64,000 nt of DNA from Streptomyces orinoci. GTDB taxonomy: Bacteria; Actinomycetota; Actinomycetes; Streptomycetales; Streptomycetaceae. The DNA lies in the NCBI RefSeq assembly GCF_003121295.1, contig NZ_PHNC01000031.1, positions 994,439-1,058,438 of the forward strand, in the 5' to 3' direction. A model generated the notes under the pieces. It searched no databases, had not been told where the DNA came from, and was given only the letters and a program-made list of their open reading frames with translations. Both the position numbers and the translations under genes were made by a program. Of this stretch, positions 1-7,983 are shown in pieces (positions within the stretch are counted from its first letter, which is position 1; each line of letters begins with the position of its first letter).

Positions 1-776
1 CGCCCGGACTCGGCACCCTGCTGGTGGGCGACGACCCCGGCAGCACCTGGTACGTCAACGGCAAGCACCGGGACTGCGCCGAGGTCGGCATCAACTCGAT
101 CCGCCGCGAACTGCCCGCGACCGCCACCCAGGAGGAGATCGAGGCGGTCGTCCGGGAGCTCAATGACAACCCCGAGTGCACCGGCTATATCGTCCAACTC
201 CCGCTGCCCAAGGGCATCGACACCAACCGGGTGCTGGAGCTGATGGACCCGGCCAAGGACGCCGACGGCCTGCACCCCATGAGCCTGGGCCGCCTGGTGC
301 TCAATGAGACCGGCCCGCTGCCCTGCACCCCGGCCGGGATCATCGAACTGCTGCGCCGCCATGGTGTGGAGATCAACGGCGCCCATGTGGTGGTGGTCGG
401 CCGGGGCATCACCGTGGGCCGCTCCATCGGGCTGCTGCTCACCCGCCGTTCGGAGAACGCCACGGTCACCCTCTGCCACACCGGCACCCGTGACCTCTCC
501 GCCCATCTGCGCCAGGCCGACATCATCGTGGCCGCCGCCGGGGTGGGCCACCTGATCAAGCCCGAGGACGTCAAGCCCGGCGCGGCCGTGCTGGACGTCG
601 GCGTCAGCCGGGACGGCGAGGGCAAGATCATGGGCGATGTGGACCCCGAGGTTGCCGCGGTGGCCGGCTGGCTGTCCCCCAACCCCGGTGGCGTCGGCCC
701 CATGACCCGCGCCCAGCTGCTGGCCAATGTGGTCGAGGCCGCCGAGCGCGCCGCGGGAATGAGCGATGCCGGCTGA
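1..776 (+). CDS. folD: FolD, bifunctional methylenetetrahydrofolate dehydrogenase/cyclohydrolase (5' partial)
   Basis: Interconverts 5,10-methylene-THF, methenyl-THF and 10-formyl-THF with NADP in the cytosol, feeding purine and formyl-Met synthesis. The reading frame is open from the window edge (first whole codon at 3), giving about 257 residues. FolD is usually about 285 residues, so roughly 25-30 N-terminal residues lie upstream. Visible hallmarks are the YVNGK motif carrying the catalytic Tyr and Lys, the QLPLPKG segment, a Rossmann segment VVVVGRGITVGRSIG, and the C-terminal PNPGGVGPMT motif. The stop codon overlaps the next gene by 11 bases, which suggests co-transcription and coupled translation with the DUF3017 gene. 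The identification is firm; only the start is missing. Confidence 0.97.
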   Translation, partial: PGLGTLLVGDDPGSTWYVNGKHRDCAEVGINSIRRELPATATQEEIEAVVRELNDNPECTGYIVQLPLPKGIDTNRVLELMDPAKDADGLHPMSLGRLVLNETGPLPCTPAGIIELLRRHGVEINGAHVVVVGRGITVGRSIGLLLTRRSENATVTLCHTGTRDLSAHLRQADIIVAAAGVGHLIKPEDVKPGAAVLDVGVSRDGEGKIMGDVDPEVAAVAGWLSPNPGGVGPMTRAQLLANVVEAAERAAGMSDAG

Positions 777-1179
777 GCAGGGGAAGCGGCCGCTCCGCAA
801 GTCACGTCGCTTCCCCCAGTTCACCCGGGACACCGCCCGTCCCGAGGGCGGCGGCCGGGCCGCCCCCGGCGGCGCTCCCGCCCCCGCCCGCCAATGGCCC
901 CTCCTCTCGGTCCTGGGCCTGACCGGCCTGGGGCTGCTCCTGGTCGCCCTGGACGGTTTCAGGGTGGGCACCCTGCTGATCGGGGTGGCCATGATCGGCG
1001 GAGCGGTGCTGCGCTGGATGCTGCCCTCCGTCGGCATGCTGGCCGTACGCTCCCGCTTCACCGACATGGTCATCTACGGCGGCCTGGGGCTGGCCATCGT
1101 GCTGCTGGCCCTGATGGCCCAGCCGCACGCCTGGCTGAAGATCCCCTTCCTGGACGACGTGCTCCACTTCACCGTCTAG
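766..1179 (+). CDS. DUF3017 family integral membrane protein
   Basis: A 137-residue protein of unknown function, of the DUF3017 type that follows folD in actinobacteria (recognised by context and shape). The N-terminal 45 residues are basic and Pro/Gly/Ala rich. Three hydrophobic segments follow at about 45-65, 68-88 and 102-120, so it should sit in the cytoplasmic membrane. The ATG at 766 lies inside the end of folD, in a different frame, with an 11-base overlap. A perfect hairpin follows 13 bases after the stop, so folD and this gene probably end their transcript there. No catalytic motif is visible. Confidence 0.85.
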   Translation: MPAEQGKRPLRKSRRFPQFTRDTARPEGGGRAAPGGAPAPARQWPLLSVLGLTGLGLLLVALDGFRVGTLLIGVAMIGGAVLRWMLPSVGMLAVRSRFTDMVIYGGLGLAIVLLALMAQPHAWLKIPFLDDVLHFTV

Positions 1180-1192
1180 CCCTGCTCGGTGC

Positions 1193-1236
1193 CGGGTTTC
1201 CTTTGTCCTTGCGGCCCGTCCGGCAAAGGAAACCCG
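1193..1236 (+). terminator. Long perfect hairpin after folD-DUF3017
   Basis: Arms at 1193-1205 (CGGGTTTCCTTTG) and 1224-1236 are exact reverse complements over 13 bp. One wobble and one further pair extend the stem, and the loop is about 14 nt. It starts 13 bases after the DUF3017 stop. There is no clear T-run, which is common for Streptomyces terminators. It could also stabilise the 3' end of the mRNA. Confidence 0.75.
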
Positions 1237-1383
1237 ACATCGAACGGGCCCGGGCCCGGCCTGCTCCTGGCCTGAATTGGGCTGTGTGGTCCGCCGGTTG
1301 GAGAATGCTCGTCCGGGCCTCGTCATGATGTGCGGCAGGAGGCCACTGGGCTGTGGGGACATCGCATGCGTATGGGGTGGAAC

Positions 1384-2310
1384 ATGCGCCGTTGGAAGGG
1401 ACTGCCCGCTTCACCGGACGAGCGGGTACGGCAACCGGCCGTGCGGCGGCGAGGGTTGCGCGGCACTGTCGGGCGGGGCACCTGGGCGGGCCGCCTGGAA
1501 GGTGCCGCGCCGGGGAGCACCGAGCGCCCCGTACCAGGGGAGTGCACCCTACTGGCCGGTGAGTTACGGGAGTTGCGGGAACGCTCCGGGCTGAGCCTGG
1601 CCGCGCTGGCCGGACGCACCCCCTACAGCAAGTCCTGCTGGGAGCGCTATCTCAACGGCAAGAAGCTGCCGCCCCGGCAGGCGGTGGACGCGCTGTGCGC
1701 GGTGACCGGCGAACCCCCCGGTCGGCTGCTGGCGATCCGGGAACTGGCCGAGCAGGCATGGAGCGTACGGGCCGCCCCGCCGCCGCCCGCCCCGGAACCG
1801 GATGGGCGCCACCGGGTCCGCCGGGCCTTTGTGCTCACCGGCACCGCGGTCGCCGCCGCGGCCCTGATCGTCACCCTGCTGCTCACCGCCGGGCGGCACG
1901 CCTCCAGCCCGGTGGAGACCGGCAGCCTGGCCGCGGGCTCCTACCCCCAGTCCTATGCGCCCGGCTGCCATGGCCAGGAGTGCGAGGGCGCGGACCCGGC
2001 GCGGATGGGCTGTGGTGCGCAGGGGCTGGTGGACACCCTGCTCAGCCACCAGGCGACCGGCGGCCGCCGGATCGAGATCCGCTATGCCGCCCGGTGCGGG
2101 GCGGTATGGGTGCGGGCCATCAGGCTTCGCCTGGGCGACCGGGTACAGCTGAGCCTGCCCGGCGCCCTCACCAAGGAGATCAGGGCGGCCGGCCGGCGGG
2201 ACGCCGAGATCTACCGCTCCACCGCCATGACGGCGACCGACCGGCCCCGCGAGGTCCGGGTCTGTCTGCGGCCCGCCGAGGGCGCTCCGGAATGCTTCGC
2301 TCCGGAATAA
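1384..2310 (+). CDS. Membrane-anchored XRE-family HTH protein with DUF2690 domain (TTA-containing)
   Basis: A 308-residue probable one-component regulator. An HTH resembling the Xre/Cro fold lies at about residues 55-105 (LSLAALAGRTPYSKSCWERYL). A Pro-rich linker leads to a single membrane helix at about 147-170. The C-terminal part from about 191 is a DUF2690-type domain with the Cys pattern CHGQEC..DPARMGCG and a later Cys, presumably outside the cell. I start at ATG 1384 because GGGGTGG precedes it and the N-terminus MRRWKGLP matches MPRWRALP of the next gene. Codon 61 (1564-1566) is TTA, the only in-frame TTA I found in the window, so translation may depend on the bldA tRNA. A paralogue follows at 2724. 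The ligand is unknown. Confidence 0.8.
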   Translation: MRRWKGLPASPDERVRQPAVRRRGLRGTVGRGTWAGRLEGAAPGSTERPVPGECTLLAGELRELRERSGLSLAALAGRTPYSKSCWERYLNGKKLPPRQAVDALCAVTGEPPGRLLAIRELAEQAWSVRAAPPPPAPEPDGRHRVRRAFVLTGTAVAAAALIVTLLLTAGRHASSPVETGSLAAGSYPQSYAPGCHGQECEGADPARMGCGAQGLVDTLLSHQATGGRRIEIRYAARCGAVWVRAIRLRLGDRVQLSLPGALTKEIRAAGRRDAEIYRSTAMTATDRPREVRVCLRPAEGAPECFAPE

Positions 2311-2317
2311 GCCCGCC

Positions 2318-2376
2318 CCGTGTTCGGCGGCCGGTCCTCCACCCCCGTGGGAGAACCGGCCGTCGAACACGGTTTT
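2318..2376 (+). terminator. Intrinsic terminator after first HTH/DUF2690 gene
   Basis: Arms 2318-2335 and 2355-2372 pair over 18 bp with one G:T wobble (CCGTGTTCGGCGGCCGGT on the left), closed by a 19-nt loop and followed by TTTT at 2373-2376. This is a classical stem plus T-run, placed 8 bases after the stop codon. Confidence 0.85.
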
Positions 2377-2723
2377 CAGGATCATGAGCCGTCAATTCCG
2401 GATCAAGGTTCAGCCGCTCTCTGTGGCACATGGGTGACCATCCCGCGGCAATCCGCTCGATTGGTCTCAGGACCGTCGCCGTCTCGTACCAAAGTTCGTA
2501 CCAAGGGGCTCATGGCCAGGGGCTCATGGCCGGAGGCTCGTACGGGGCGGGGGAGTGCACTCATCAAGGTGATCAATCCCAAACACCACCGTGCGCCGCC
2601 CGGTTGGGAACTGCCATGCTGAGTTGTGGCATCCCCTGGGTAGCAGGCTTCGAGACTTCGCGGGGGCGCTGCGGGCGGCACCGGGGAACAGCAGGTGGTA
2701 CGCACCGGGACAAGGGGAGGGCA
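2377..2723. other. Intergenic region upstream of the second HTH/DUF2690 gene, rich in short repeats
   Basis: There is no convincing gene in these 347 bases. The region holds two copies of CGTACCAA (about 2486 and 2498) and a 14-bp tandem duplication AGGGGCTCATGGCC at 2504-2517 and 2518-2531. These short direct repeats could be operator sites for one of the adjacent HTH proteins. An upstream in-frame extension of the next gene crosses this region but lacks a start with a ribosome-binding site. Confidence 0.5.
2504..2531. repeat. 14-bp tandem duplication
   Basis: AGGGGCTCATGGCC occurs twice head to tail with no spacer, about 195 bases before the start of the second HTH/DUF2690 gene. It is either a replication-slippage duplication or a double binding site. 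Confidence 0.7.
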
Positions 2724-3770
2724 ATGCCTCGTTGGAGGGCGCTACCGGACGATCTCGACCCTCAAGTGCGCGAATTCACCGAGCAGTTGCGCAGACTGGT
2801 GGAGCGCAGCGGCCTGGGCATCAGTGCGGTGGCGGACCGCACCGGGTACAGCAAGACCTCCTGGGAGCGCTATCTGGGGGGCAGACTGCTGCCGCCGCGC
2901 GGTGCGGTGGAGGCGCTGGCCGAGGTGACCGACACCAACGCCGCCCATCTGGGCACCCTCTGGGAGCTGGCCGAACGGGCCTGGAGCCGGGCCGAGCTAC
3001 GGCATGACGTGACCATGGAGGCGGGCCGGGTCGCCGAGGCCAAGGCCGCGCTGGCCGCCGACGCCCCGGCGGAGGAACCGGCTCCGGTGCCCCAACCACG
3101 CCCTGAGCAGCGCAAGTTGGGGGCTCCGGCGGGTGCTGGGGTGGATGTGCGGGATGGTGGTGGGGTGGATGTGCGGGACAAGGCCATCCCGCTCAACGCC
3201 GAGCGCCGCCCGGCCGGGGCGCGCCGCCGTCCCGCCCTGCTGGCCGTGATCGGGGTGGTCGGCGCCGTACTGGTGGTGGTCGCCGCGGTGCTGCTGATCG
3301 GTGGCGGGAACGACGACCCCAAGCCCTCCGCCCCGCCCGCCGCGGCGCCCGGCACCACCCAGCCCGCCTCCGGACTGCCCGTCCGGGCCCGGTGCGACGG
3401 CGCCGCCTGCAATGGCAAGGACCCCGAGTCCATGGGCTGTGGCGGGCAGTATGCCGACACGGCCGGTTCGGCCACGGTGGGCACCTCCTATCTGGAGATC
3501 CGCTACAGCAAGTCCTGCGGTGCCGCCTGGGCCCGGATCACCCAGGGTGCTCCTGGCGACACCCTCAAGGTCACCGCCGCCTCCGTCACCGGGCACGGCC
3601 GGATACAGCGCGGCACCGACGGGCACACCACCATGGTCGCGGTGTCCGGGCCCGGCGAGGCCAGGGCCTGCGCGGTGCTCAGGTCCGGCCGTACCGGCTG
3701 CACCACCCCGCACACCGGTTCCACCGCACCACTGGCCTCCCCCCTGTCCTCCCCGCTGACCGGCGGCTGA
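2724..3770 (+). CDS. Membrane-anchored XRE-family HTH protein with DUF2690 domain (paralogue)
   Basis: A 348-residue protein with the same architecture as its neighbour at 1384. The N-terminal HTH (about residues 15-75, GISAVADRTGYSKTSWERYL) is followed by a charged, Pro-rich linker, one membrane helix at about 170-193, and a DUF2690-type C-terminal domain. That domain has CDGAACNGKDPESMGCG and a later Cys in the segment SKSCGAAW. ATG 2724 follows AAGGGGAGG at ideal spacing. The linker contains a short internal repeat (VDVRDGGG/VDVRDK). The two proteins share the HTH core and Cys pattern but differ in linkers, so this is an old tandem duplication rather than a recent one. DNA target and signal are unknown. 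Confidence 0.82.
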   Translation: MPRWRALPDDLDPQVREFTEQLRRLVERSGLGISAVADRTGYSKTSWERYLGGRLLPPRGAVEALAEVTDTNAAHLGTLWELAERAWSRAELRHDVTMEAGRVAEAKAALAADAPAEEPAPVPQPRPEQRKLGAPAGAGVDVRDGGGVDVRDKAIPLNAERRPAGARRRPALLAVIGVVGAVLVVVAAVLLIGGGNDDPKPSAPPAAAPGTTQPASGLPVRARCDGAACNGKDPESMGCGGQYADTAGSATVGTSYLEIRYSKSCGAAWARITQGAPGDTLKVTAASVTGHGRIQRGTDGHTTMVAVSGPGEARACAVLRSGRTGCTTPHTGSTAPLASPLSSPLTGG

Positions 3771-3931
3771 GCGGGCCCGTGCGGGCGGGTGTTCCGGCGT
3801 CGTGAGGCGTCCCACACCGGGTCGGCGGTATGAGCTGTGCCCCGTCGGATAGCCTGACGCCGGATCTCACGCACACGGGATCCGCACCCATGGGCAGGGA
3901 CACCCACCCCAGTTCGCAGCAGGAGATCGCC

Positions 3932-4921
3932 ATGACCCGCACTCCCGTCAATGTCACCGTTACCGGCGCGGCCGGTCAGATCGGCTACGCGCTGCTCTTC
4001 CGCATCGCCTCCGGTCACCTCCTCGGCGCCGACGTGCCGGTCAAGCTGCGACTGCTGGAGATCCCCCAGGGTCTGAAGGCCGCCGAGGGCACGGCCATGG
4101 AGCTGGACGACTGCGCCTTCCCGCTGCTGCGCGGCATCGAGATCACCGATGACCCCAATGTGGCCTTCGACGGTGCCAATGTCGCCCTGCTGGTCGGCGC
4201 CCGCCCCCGCACCAAGGGCATGGAGCGCGGTGACCTGCTGGAGGCCAATGGCGGCATCTTCAAGCCGCAGGGCAAGGCCATCAACGACCATGCCGCGGAC
4301 GACATCAAGGTCCTGGTGGTCGGCAACCCGGCCAACACCAACGCCCTGATCGCCCAGGCCGCGGCCCCGGACGTGCCGGCCGAGCGCTTCACCGCGATGA
4401 CCCGCCTGGACCACAACCGCGCCATCTCCCAGCTGGCCAAGAAGACCGGTGTGGCCGTCTCCGAGATCCGCAAGCTGACGATCTGGGGCAACCACTCCGC
4501 CACCCAGTACCCGGACATCTTCCACGCCGAGGTGGCCGGCAAGAACGCGGCCGAGGTCGTCAACGACGAGCAGTGGCTGGCCGACACCTTCATTCCCACC
4601 GTCGCCAAGCGTGGTGCCGCCATCATCGAGGCCCGTGGCGCCTCCTCGGCCGCCTCCGCCGCGAACGCCGCCATCGACCACGTCCACACCTGGGTCAATG
4701 GCACCGCCGAGGGCGACTGGACCTCCATGGGCATCCCGTCGGACGGCTCCTACGGCGTCCCGGAGGGCCTGATCTCCTCGTTCCCGGTCGTCTGCAAGAA
4801 CGGCACGTATGAGATCGTCCAGGGCCTGGAGATCAACGACTTCTCCCGTGCGCGGATCGACGCCTCCGTCAAGGAGCTGGAGGAGGAGCGGGCCGCGGTC
4901 CGTGAGCTCGGCCTGATCTGA
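3932..4921 (+). CDS. mdh: Malate dehydrogenase
   Basis: NAD-dependent oxidation of malate to oxaloacetate in the TCA cycle. The 329 residues match the usual length of the actinobacterial enzyme. The N-terminal nucleotide-binding motif is TGAAGQIGYALLFRIASG. The flexible-loop segment ARPRTKGMERGDLL carries substrate-binding arginines. The catalytic His is in IWGNHSATQYPD (about residue 188). ATG 3932 is preceded by AGGAG six bases upstream. The 5' region of 160 bases should hold its own promoter and a terminator follows closely, so it is likely monocistronic. The succinate dehydrogenase genes of the same pathway lie about 40 kb away in this window. Confidence 0.97.
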   Translation: MTRTPVNVTVTGAAGQIGYALLFRIASGHLLGADVPVKLRLLEIPQGLKAAEGTAMELDDCAFPLLRGIEITDDPNVAFDGANVALLVGARPRTKGMERGDLLEANGGIFKPQGKAINDHAADDIKVLVVGNPANTNALIAQAAAPDVPAERFTAMTRLDHNRAISQLAKKTGVAVSEIRKLTIWGNHSATQYPDIFHAEVAGKNAAEVVNDEQWLADTFIPTVAKRGAAIIEARGASSAASAANAAIDHVHTWVNGTAEGDWTSMGIPSDGSYGVPEGLISSFPVVCKNGTYEIVQGLEINDFSRARIDASVKELEEERAAVRELGLI

Positions 4922-4937
4922 GTCCCCTGAACTCCCA

Positions 4938-4966
4938 GGGCGGCCCCCGCGTGGGGCCGCCCTTTC
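4938..4966 (+). terminator. Terminator after mdh
   Basis: A perfect 10-bp GC stem (GGGCGGCCCC at 4938-4947 with 4953-4962), a 5-nt loop and a short T-rich tail. It starts 17 bases after the mdh stop and may also serve the convergent small gene ending at 5129. Confidence 0.85.
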
Positions 4967-5128
4967 CTTATGCCTGGCGTTATGCCCGGCTCCCGATCAT
5001 CGGGCAGGCAGGCGTGCGGAGTTGGCGCCGGGGCTACCCGTAACTTGTAGCGGCCCGGGGCGACTTTGCCCGGCATCGCACCGGACAAGGCGCGAACCCG
5101 AAGGAACGGGACCCGGGCGCGTACTGAA

Positions 5129-5338
5129 TCAAACGATGCCCTCGGCCGGGTTGGGGATCGTCAGCAAAGGTGCACCGTTCAGCGTGGTGCTCACCACCCC
5201 ATCGGACAGCACCGTGACCGCCCCGCCGAGGAGGCTGGTATCGATATCCGCCTCGGCCGGCGCGGCCAGCGCCGCACTGCCCAGGCACAGCAGCAGCGTT
5301 GCGGCGGCCGTGGTCAGGAAACGGCGAGCGGGGGTCAT
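5129..5338 (-). CDS. Small secreted protein (69 aa), unknown function
   Basis: Begins MTPARRFLTTAAATLLLCLG with an Ala-rich hydrophobic core and a probable signal-peptidase site near ALAAPA, leaving a mature peptide of about 40 residues. The mature part is rich in Val, Leu, Ser and Thr (segments GGAVTVLSDGV and NGAPLLTIPNP) and has no Cys. The start is set by GAGGAGT just upstream on the minus strand. No family is recognised. Size and composition recall small Streptomyces cell-surface or secreted peptides, but no chaplin or rodlin signature is evident. It is convergent with mdh. Confidence 0.65.
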   Translation of the reverse strand: MTPARRFLTTAAATLLLCLGSAALAAPAEADIDTSLLGGAVTVLSDGVVSTTLNGAPLLTIPNPAEGIV

Positions 5339-5479
5339 TCGGACTCCTCGGAAATCGGCGGGGCGGGACGGCGAGAGGCATACCTGCCGCGGTGCCGCCG
5401 CATGCGCCGTACGCGCCCGTGCGCCACTGGGAGCGCCCGCGCGCCCGGAGCCGGAAGGTCCACAGCAAGCAGAGGCGCT

Positions 5480-5510
5480 TTGCTTCAAGTGCACTTGAGG
5501 GCTTTAGCGT
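5480..5510 (+). promoter_or_regulatory. MerR-type promoter with 19-bp spacer and palindromic operator
   Basis: A -35-like TTGCTT (5480-5485) and a -10-like TAGCGT (5505-5510) are separated by 19 bp. The spacer is almost filled by the perfect 14-bp palindrome TCAAGTGCACTTGA (5485-5498). Over-long 19-20 bp spacers with a central dyad are the hallmark of MerR-activated promoters. The -10 ends 7 bases before the merR ATG at 5518, so the mRNA is probably leaderless and autoregulated. Confidence 0.75.
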
Positions 5511-5517
5511 GTGCGGC

Positions 5518-5982
5518 ATGACGGTGATCGACGGCAACCCCGTGCAGGCCCCGCCCGTGGACGCCTGTGTGGCCGCCGGGGCGGACTATCCGCGCCCGGA
5601 CGGGCAGGACAGCTACACCATCGGTGAGGTCGCGGAGTTCACCGGGCTGAGCGCGCCCACTCTGCGCTGGTACGAGCAGATCGGGCTCATGCCGCAGGTG
5701 GAGCGGTCACACAACGGCCAGCGCCGCTTTGGCAACCGGGACCTGGACTGGCTCAACTTTGTACGCCGGCTGCGGCTGACCGGGATGCCGGTCGCCGATA
5801 TGGTCCGTTTCGCGGAGCTTGTCCGTCAGGGTGAGGTCACCTATGACGAACGGCGGGAAATCCTGGAGCGGACCCGCACCGAAGTCCTCACTCGTGTATT
5901 GGAGTTGCAGGACACGCTCGCCGTGCTGGAATCCAAAATCAACTTTTACGCGGCCGCCCACCGGGCGCCGGAAGGGGCCTGA
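5518..5982 (+). CDS. MerR-family transcriptional regulator
   Basis: A 154-residue protein. After a 35-residue N-terminal extension come the MerR winged HTH (YTIGEVAEFTGLSAPTLRWYEQIGL), the wing with RRF, and a C-terminal dimerisation helix (about 115-145). There is no Cys cluster for metal binding, so the inducer is more likely an organic molecule. It is followed 7 bases later by an aldo/keto reductase gene, the usual partner of this MerR subgroup in actinobacteria. It should control itself and the reductase through the promoter at 5480. No Shine-Dalgarno sequence is visible, consistent with a leaderless mRNA. Confidence 0.9.
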   Translation: MTVIDGNPVQAPPVDACVAAGADYPRPDGQDSYTIGEVAEFTGLSAPTLRWYEQIGLMPQVERSHNGQRRFGNRDLDWLNFVRRLRLTGMPVADMVRFAELVRQGEVTYDERREILERTRTEVLTRVLELQDTLAVLESKINFYAAAHRAPEGA

Positions 5983-5989
5983 GGCCATC

Positions 5990-7024
5990 ATGAGCAATGT
6001 CATTGAGCCGGTCGAGCGGATGGCGAAGGTTGAACTGGGCGGTGGCGGGCCACTGGTGGGTGTTCAGGGCTTCGGTGCCATGGGCATCAGTGCCGCGTAC
6101 GGAGCCACGGACGAGACGGCCGCCCGGGACACCCTGGAGGCCGCTGTGGAGGCGGGGGTCACCCTTATTGACACCGCCGATATGTATGGGGACGGGGCCA
6201 ATGAGGAGTTTCTGGCGCCGTTTGTCGCCGCGCACCGGGAAGAGATCACCCTGGCGACGAAGTTCGGCTTCGACTACCGCACCCAGGGGCCGGGTTACCG
6301 GGCCATTCGCAATGAGCCCGCGTATATCAGGGCGGCGGTTGAGGCGAGTCTGCGCCGTTTGAAGGTTGAGGTCATCGACCTCTACTACATGCACCGCCGT
6401 GACCCGGCCGTGCCGCTCGCGGAGTCGGTGGGTGCCATGGCCGAACTGGTGCGGGAGGGCAAGGTCAAGTACCTCGGCCTGAGCGAGGTCACCGGTGCCG
6501 AGCTGCGTGAGGCGTATGCGGTGCACCCGATTGCCGCCGTGCAGTCGGAGTGGTCGGTCTTCAGCCGGGACGTCGAGCGCAGCGCGGTGGGCGCGGCCGC
6601 CGAACTCGGGGTCGCCTTCGTGCCCTACTCACCGCTCGGCCGGGGCTTTCTGACCGGTGCCTTCACCGATGCGAGCACCGACCTTGCCGCCGATGACTTC
6701 CGGCGGGTGTTCCCGCGCTTCAGCGGGGACAACGCCCGGGCGAACGCCGCCCTGCTGGCGCCCCTGCGCGAGATCGCGGCCGCCCGGGGCGCCACCATGG
6801 CGCAGATCGCCCTCGCCTGGCTGCAGCACCGTGCCCAGGTCCACGGCCTGACCGTGGTGCCGATTCCAGGAACCCGCAAGCGCGCCCGTCTGCTGGAGAA
6901 CACCGCCGCCACCCGGATCGCGCTCACCGCCCAGGAGCTGGCGCTCCTGGAGCCGATCGCCGGGCGGGTGGCGGGAGAGCGTTACTCGGATATGTCCCTC
7001 ACCTCCGTGGGCCGGGAGGCGTAG
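5990..7024 (+). CDS. Aldo/keto reductase
   Basis: A 344-residue NADPH-dependent oxidoreductase of the aldo/keto reductase superfamily. The catalytic tetrad is visible: Asp61 and Tyr66 in DTADMYG, Lys91 in ATKFG, and His135 in YYMHRRD. The C-terminal cofactor-binding stretch is VVPIPGTRKRARLLEN. The family reduces aldehydes and ketones; the substrate cannot be told. It lies 7 bases downstream of merR, so one operon is near certain. Together they look like an inducible detoxification unit. The 3' end abuts the convergent PhzF gene with no gap. Confidence 0.93.
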   Translation: MSNVIEPVERMAKVELGGGGPLVGVQGFGAMGISAAYGATDETAARDTLEAAVEAGVTLIDTADMYGDGANEEFLAPFVAAHREEITLATKFGFDYRTQGPGYRAIRNEPAYIRAAVEASLRRLKVEVIDLYYMHRRDPAVPLAESVGAMAELVREGKVKYLGLSEVTGAELREAYAVHPIAAVQSEWSVFSRDVERSAVGAAAELGVAFVPYSPLGRGFLTGAFTDASTDLAADDFRRVFPRFSGDNARANAALLAPLREIAAARGATMAQIALAWLQHRAQVHGLTVVPIPGTRKRARLLENTAATRIALTAQELALLEPIAGRVAGERYSDMSLTSVGREA

Positions 7025-7897
7025 TCAGGCAGCCATCCGTACCGCCCGCCCGCTGACCCGTATCCGGGCGTCGTCCGGGTCGATGCGGACGGTGAGGTCG
7101 CTGGGCCGTCCCAGGTCCTCGCCCTGGCGGATGGTGAGGGTGGTCGCCGTCCGGATCAGGCCCAGGGTGCGCAGATATCCGCCGAAGGCGGCCGCGGCCG
7201 CGCCGGTGGCCGGGTCTTCCACGACTCCTCCTATGGGGAAGGGGTCCCGGGCGTGGAAGCGGTGCTCGGACTCGCGCCAGACCAGATGCACCGTGGTCCA
7301 GCCGGCCGCCCGCATCACGGCGCCCAGTGCGTCGAAGTCGTAGTGCAGATCGGCCAGTCGGGCGCGGGAGGCGGCGGCCAGTACCAGGTGGTCATTGCCG
7401 GCGAAGGCGATATGGGGCGGCAGGGCCGGGTCGAGGTCGGCCCGGTCCCAGTGCAGGGCGTCCAGGGCCGTCACCACCTCGTCGGGCGAGGCGGGGCGGG
7501 AGTGGGCGGGGACGCTGGTGAGGGTGGCGTGTACGGCGCCGTGGTCGTCGGTGGCCGTATCGACACGGATGTCGCCGGCCCGGGTGCCGAAGAGCAGCTC
7601 GCCGGGGCCGATGCGCTCGGCGAGGGCGACGGCGGTGGCGATGGTGGCATGGCCGCAGAAGTCCACTTCGGCGAGCGGGCTGAAGTAGCGGATGGTGAAG
7701 CGGCGTTGGGCGGTGTCGGCGGTGGTGAGGAAGGCGGTTTCGGAGTAACCGGTCTCGGCGGCGATGGCAAGCATGCGCTGTTCGTCCAGCGCTTGGGCGT
7801 CCAGGACGACACCGGCGGGGTTGCCGCCGGTGGGGGTGGTGGTGAAGGCGGCGTAGTGCAGGACTTCGGGGGTGCGAGCTTCGGGGGTGGGGTTCAT
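7025..7897 (-). CDS. PhzF-family isomerase/epimerase-like protein
   Basis: 290 residues of the PhzF/diaminopimelate-epimerase fold. Typical N-terminal motifs are FTTTPTGGNPAGVVLDA and ETGYSETAFL with the family's conserved Glu. FCGHATIATA and the C-terminal DPATGAAAAAFGGYL complete the signature. The family includes phenazine-pathway isomerases, but most genomic members are of unknown function and no phenazine genes are nearby. It is divergent from the LysR gene starting 86 bases away, which is its probable regulator. Confidence 0.88.
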   Translation of the reverse strand: MNPTPEARTPEVLHYAAFTTTPTGGNPAGVVLDAQALDEQRMLAIAAETGYSETAFLTTADTAQRRFTIRYFSPLAEVDFCGHATIATAVALAERIGPGELLFGTRAGDIRVDTATDDHGAVHATLTSVPAHSRPASPDEVVTALDALHWDRADLDPALPPHIAFAGNDHLVLAAASRARLADLHYDFDALGAVMRAAGWTTVHLVWRESEHRFHARDPFPIGGVVEDPATGAAAAAFGGYLRTLGLIRTATTLTIRQGEDLGRPSDLTVRIDPDDARIRVSGRAVRMAA

Positions 7898-7983
7898 GGG
7901 GGACAGCTTGCCGGGGCGGCGTTATCGTGACCAACGATGGTTGGTGATGGGGGCGATCGAGGATCTCGATAGGGTGCGGCGGC

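Noticed and set aside
185..805. Minus-strand ORF opposite folD
   Set aside because: Low-complexity Ser/Pro/Ala translation opposite a conserved enzyme; an antisense shadow.
2430..2723. 98-residue N-terminal extension of the second HTH/DUF2690 protein
   Set aside because: Contains repeat-derived sequence and no start signal; ATG 2724 has an excellent ribosome-binding site and matches the paralogue.
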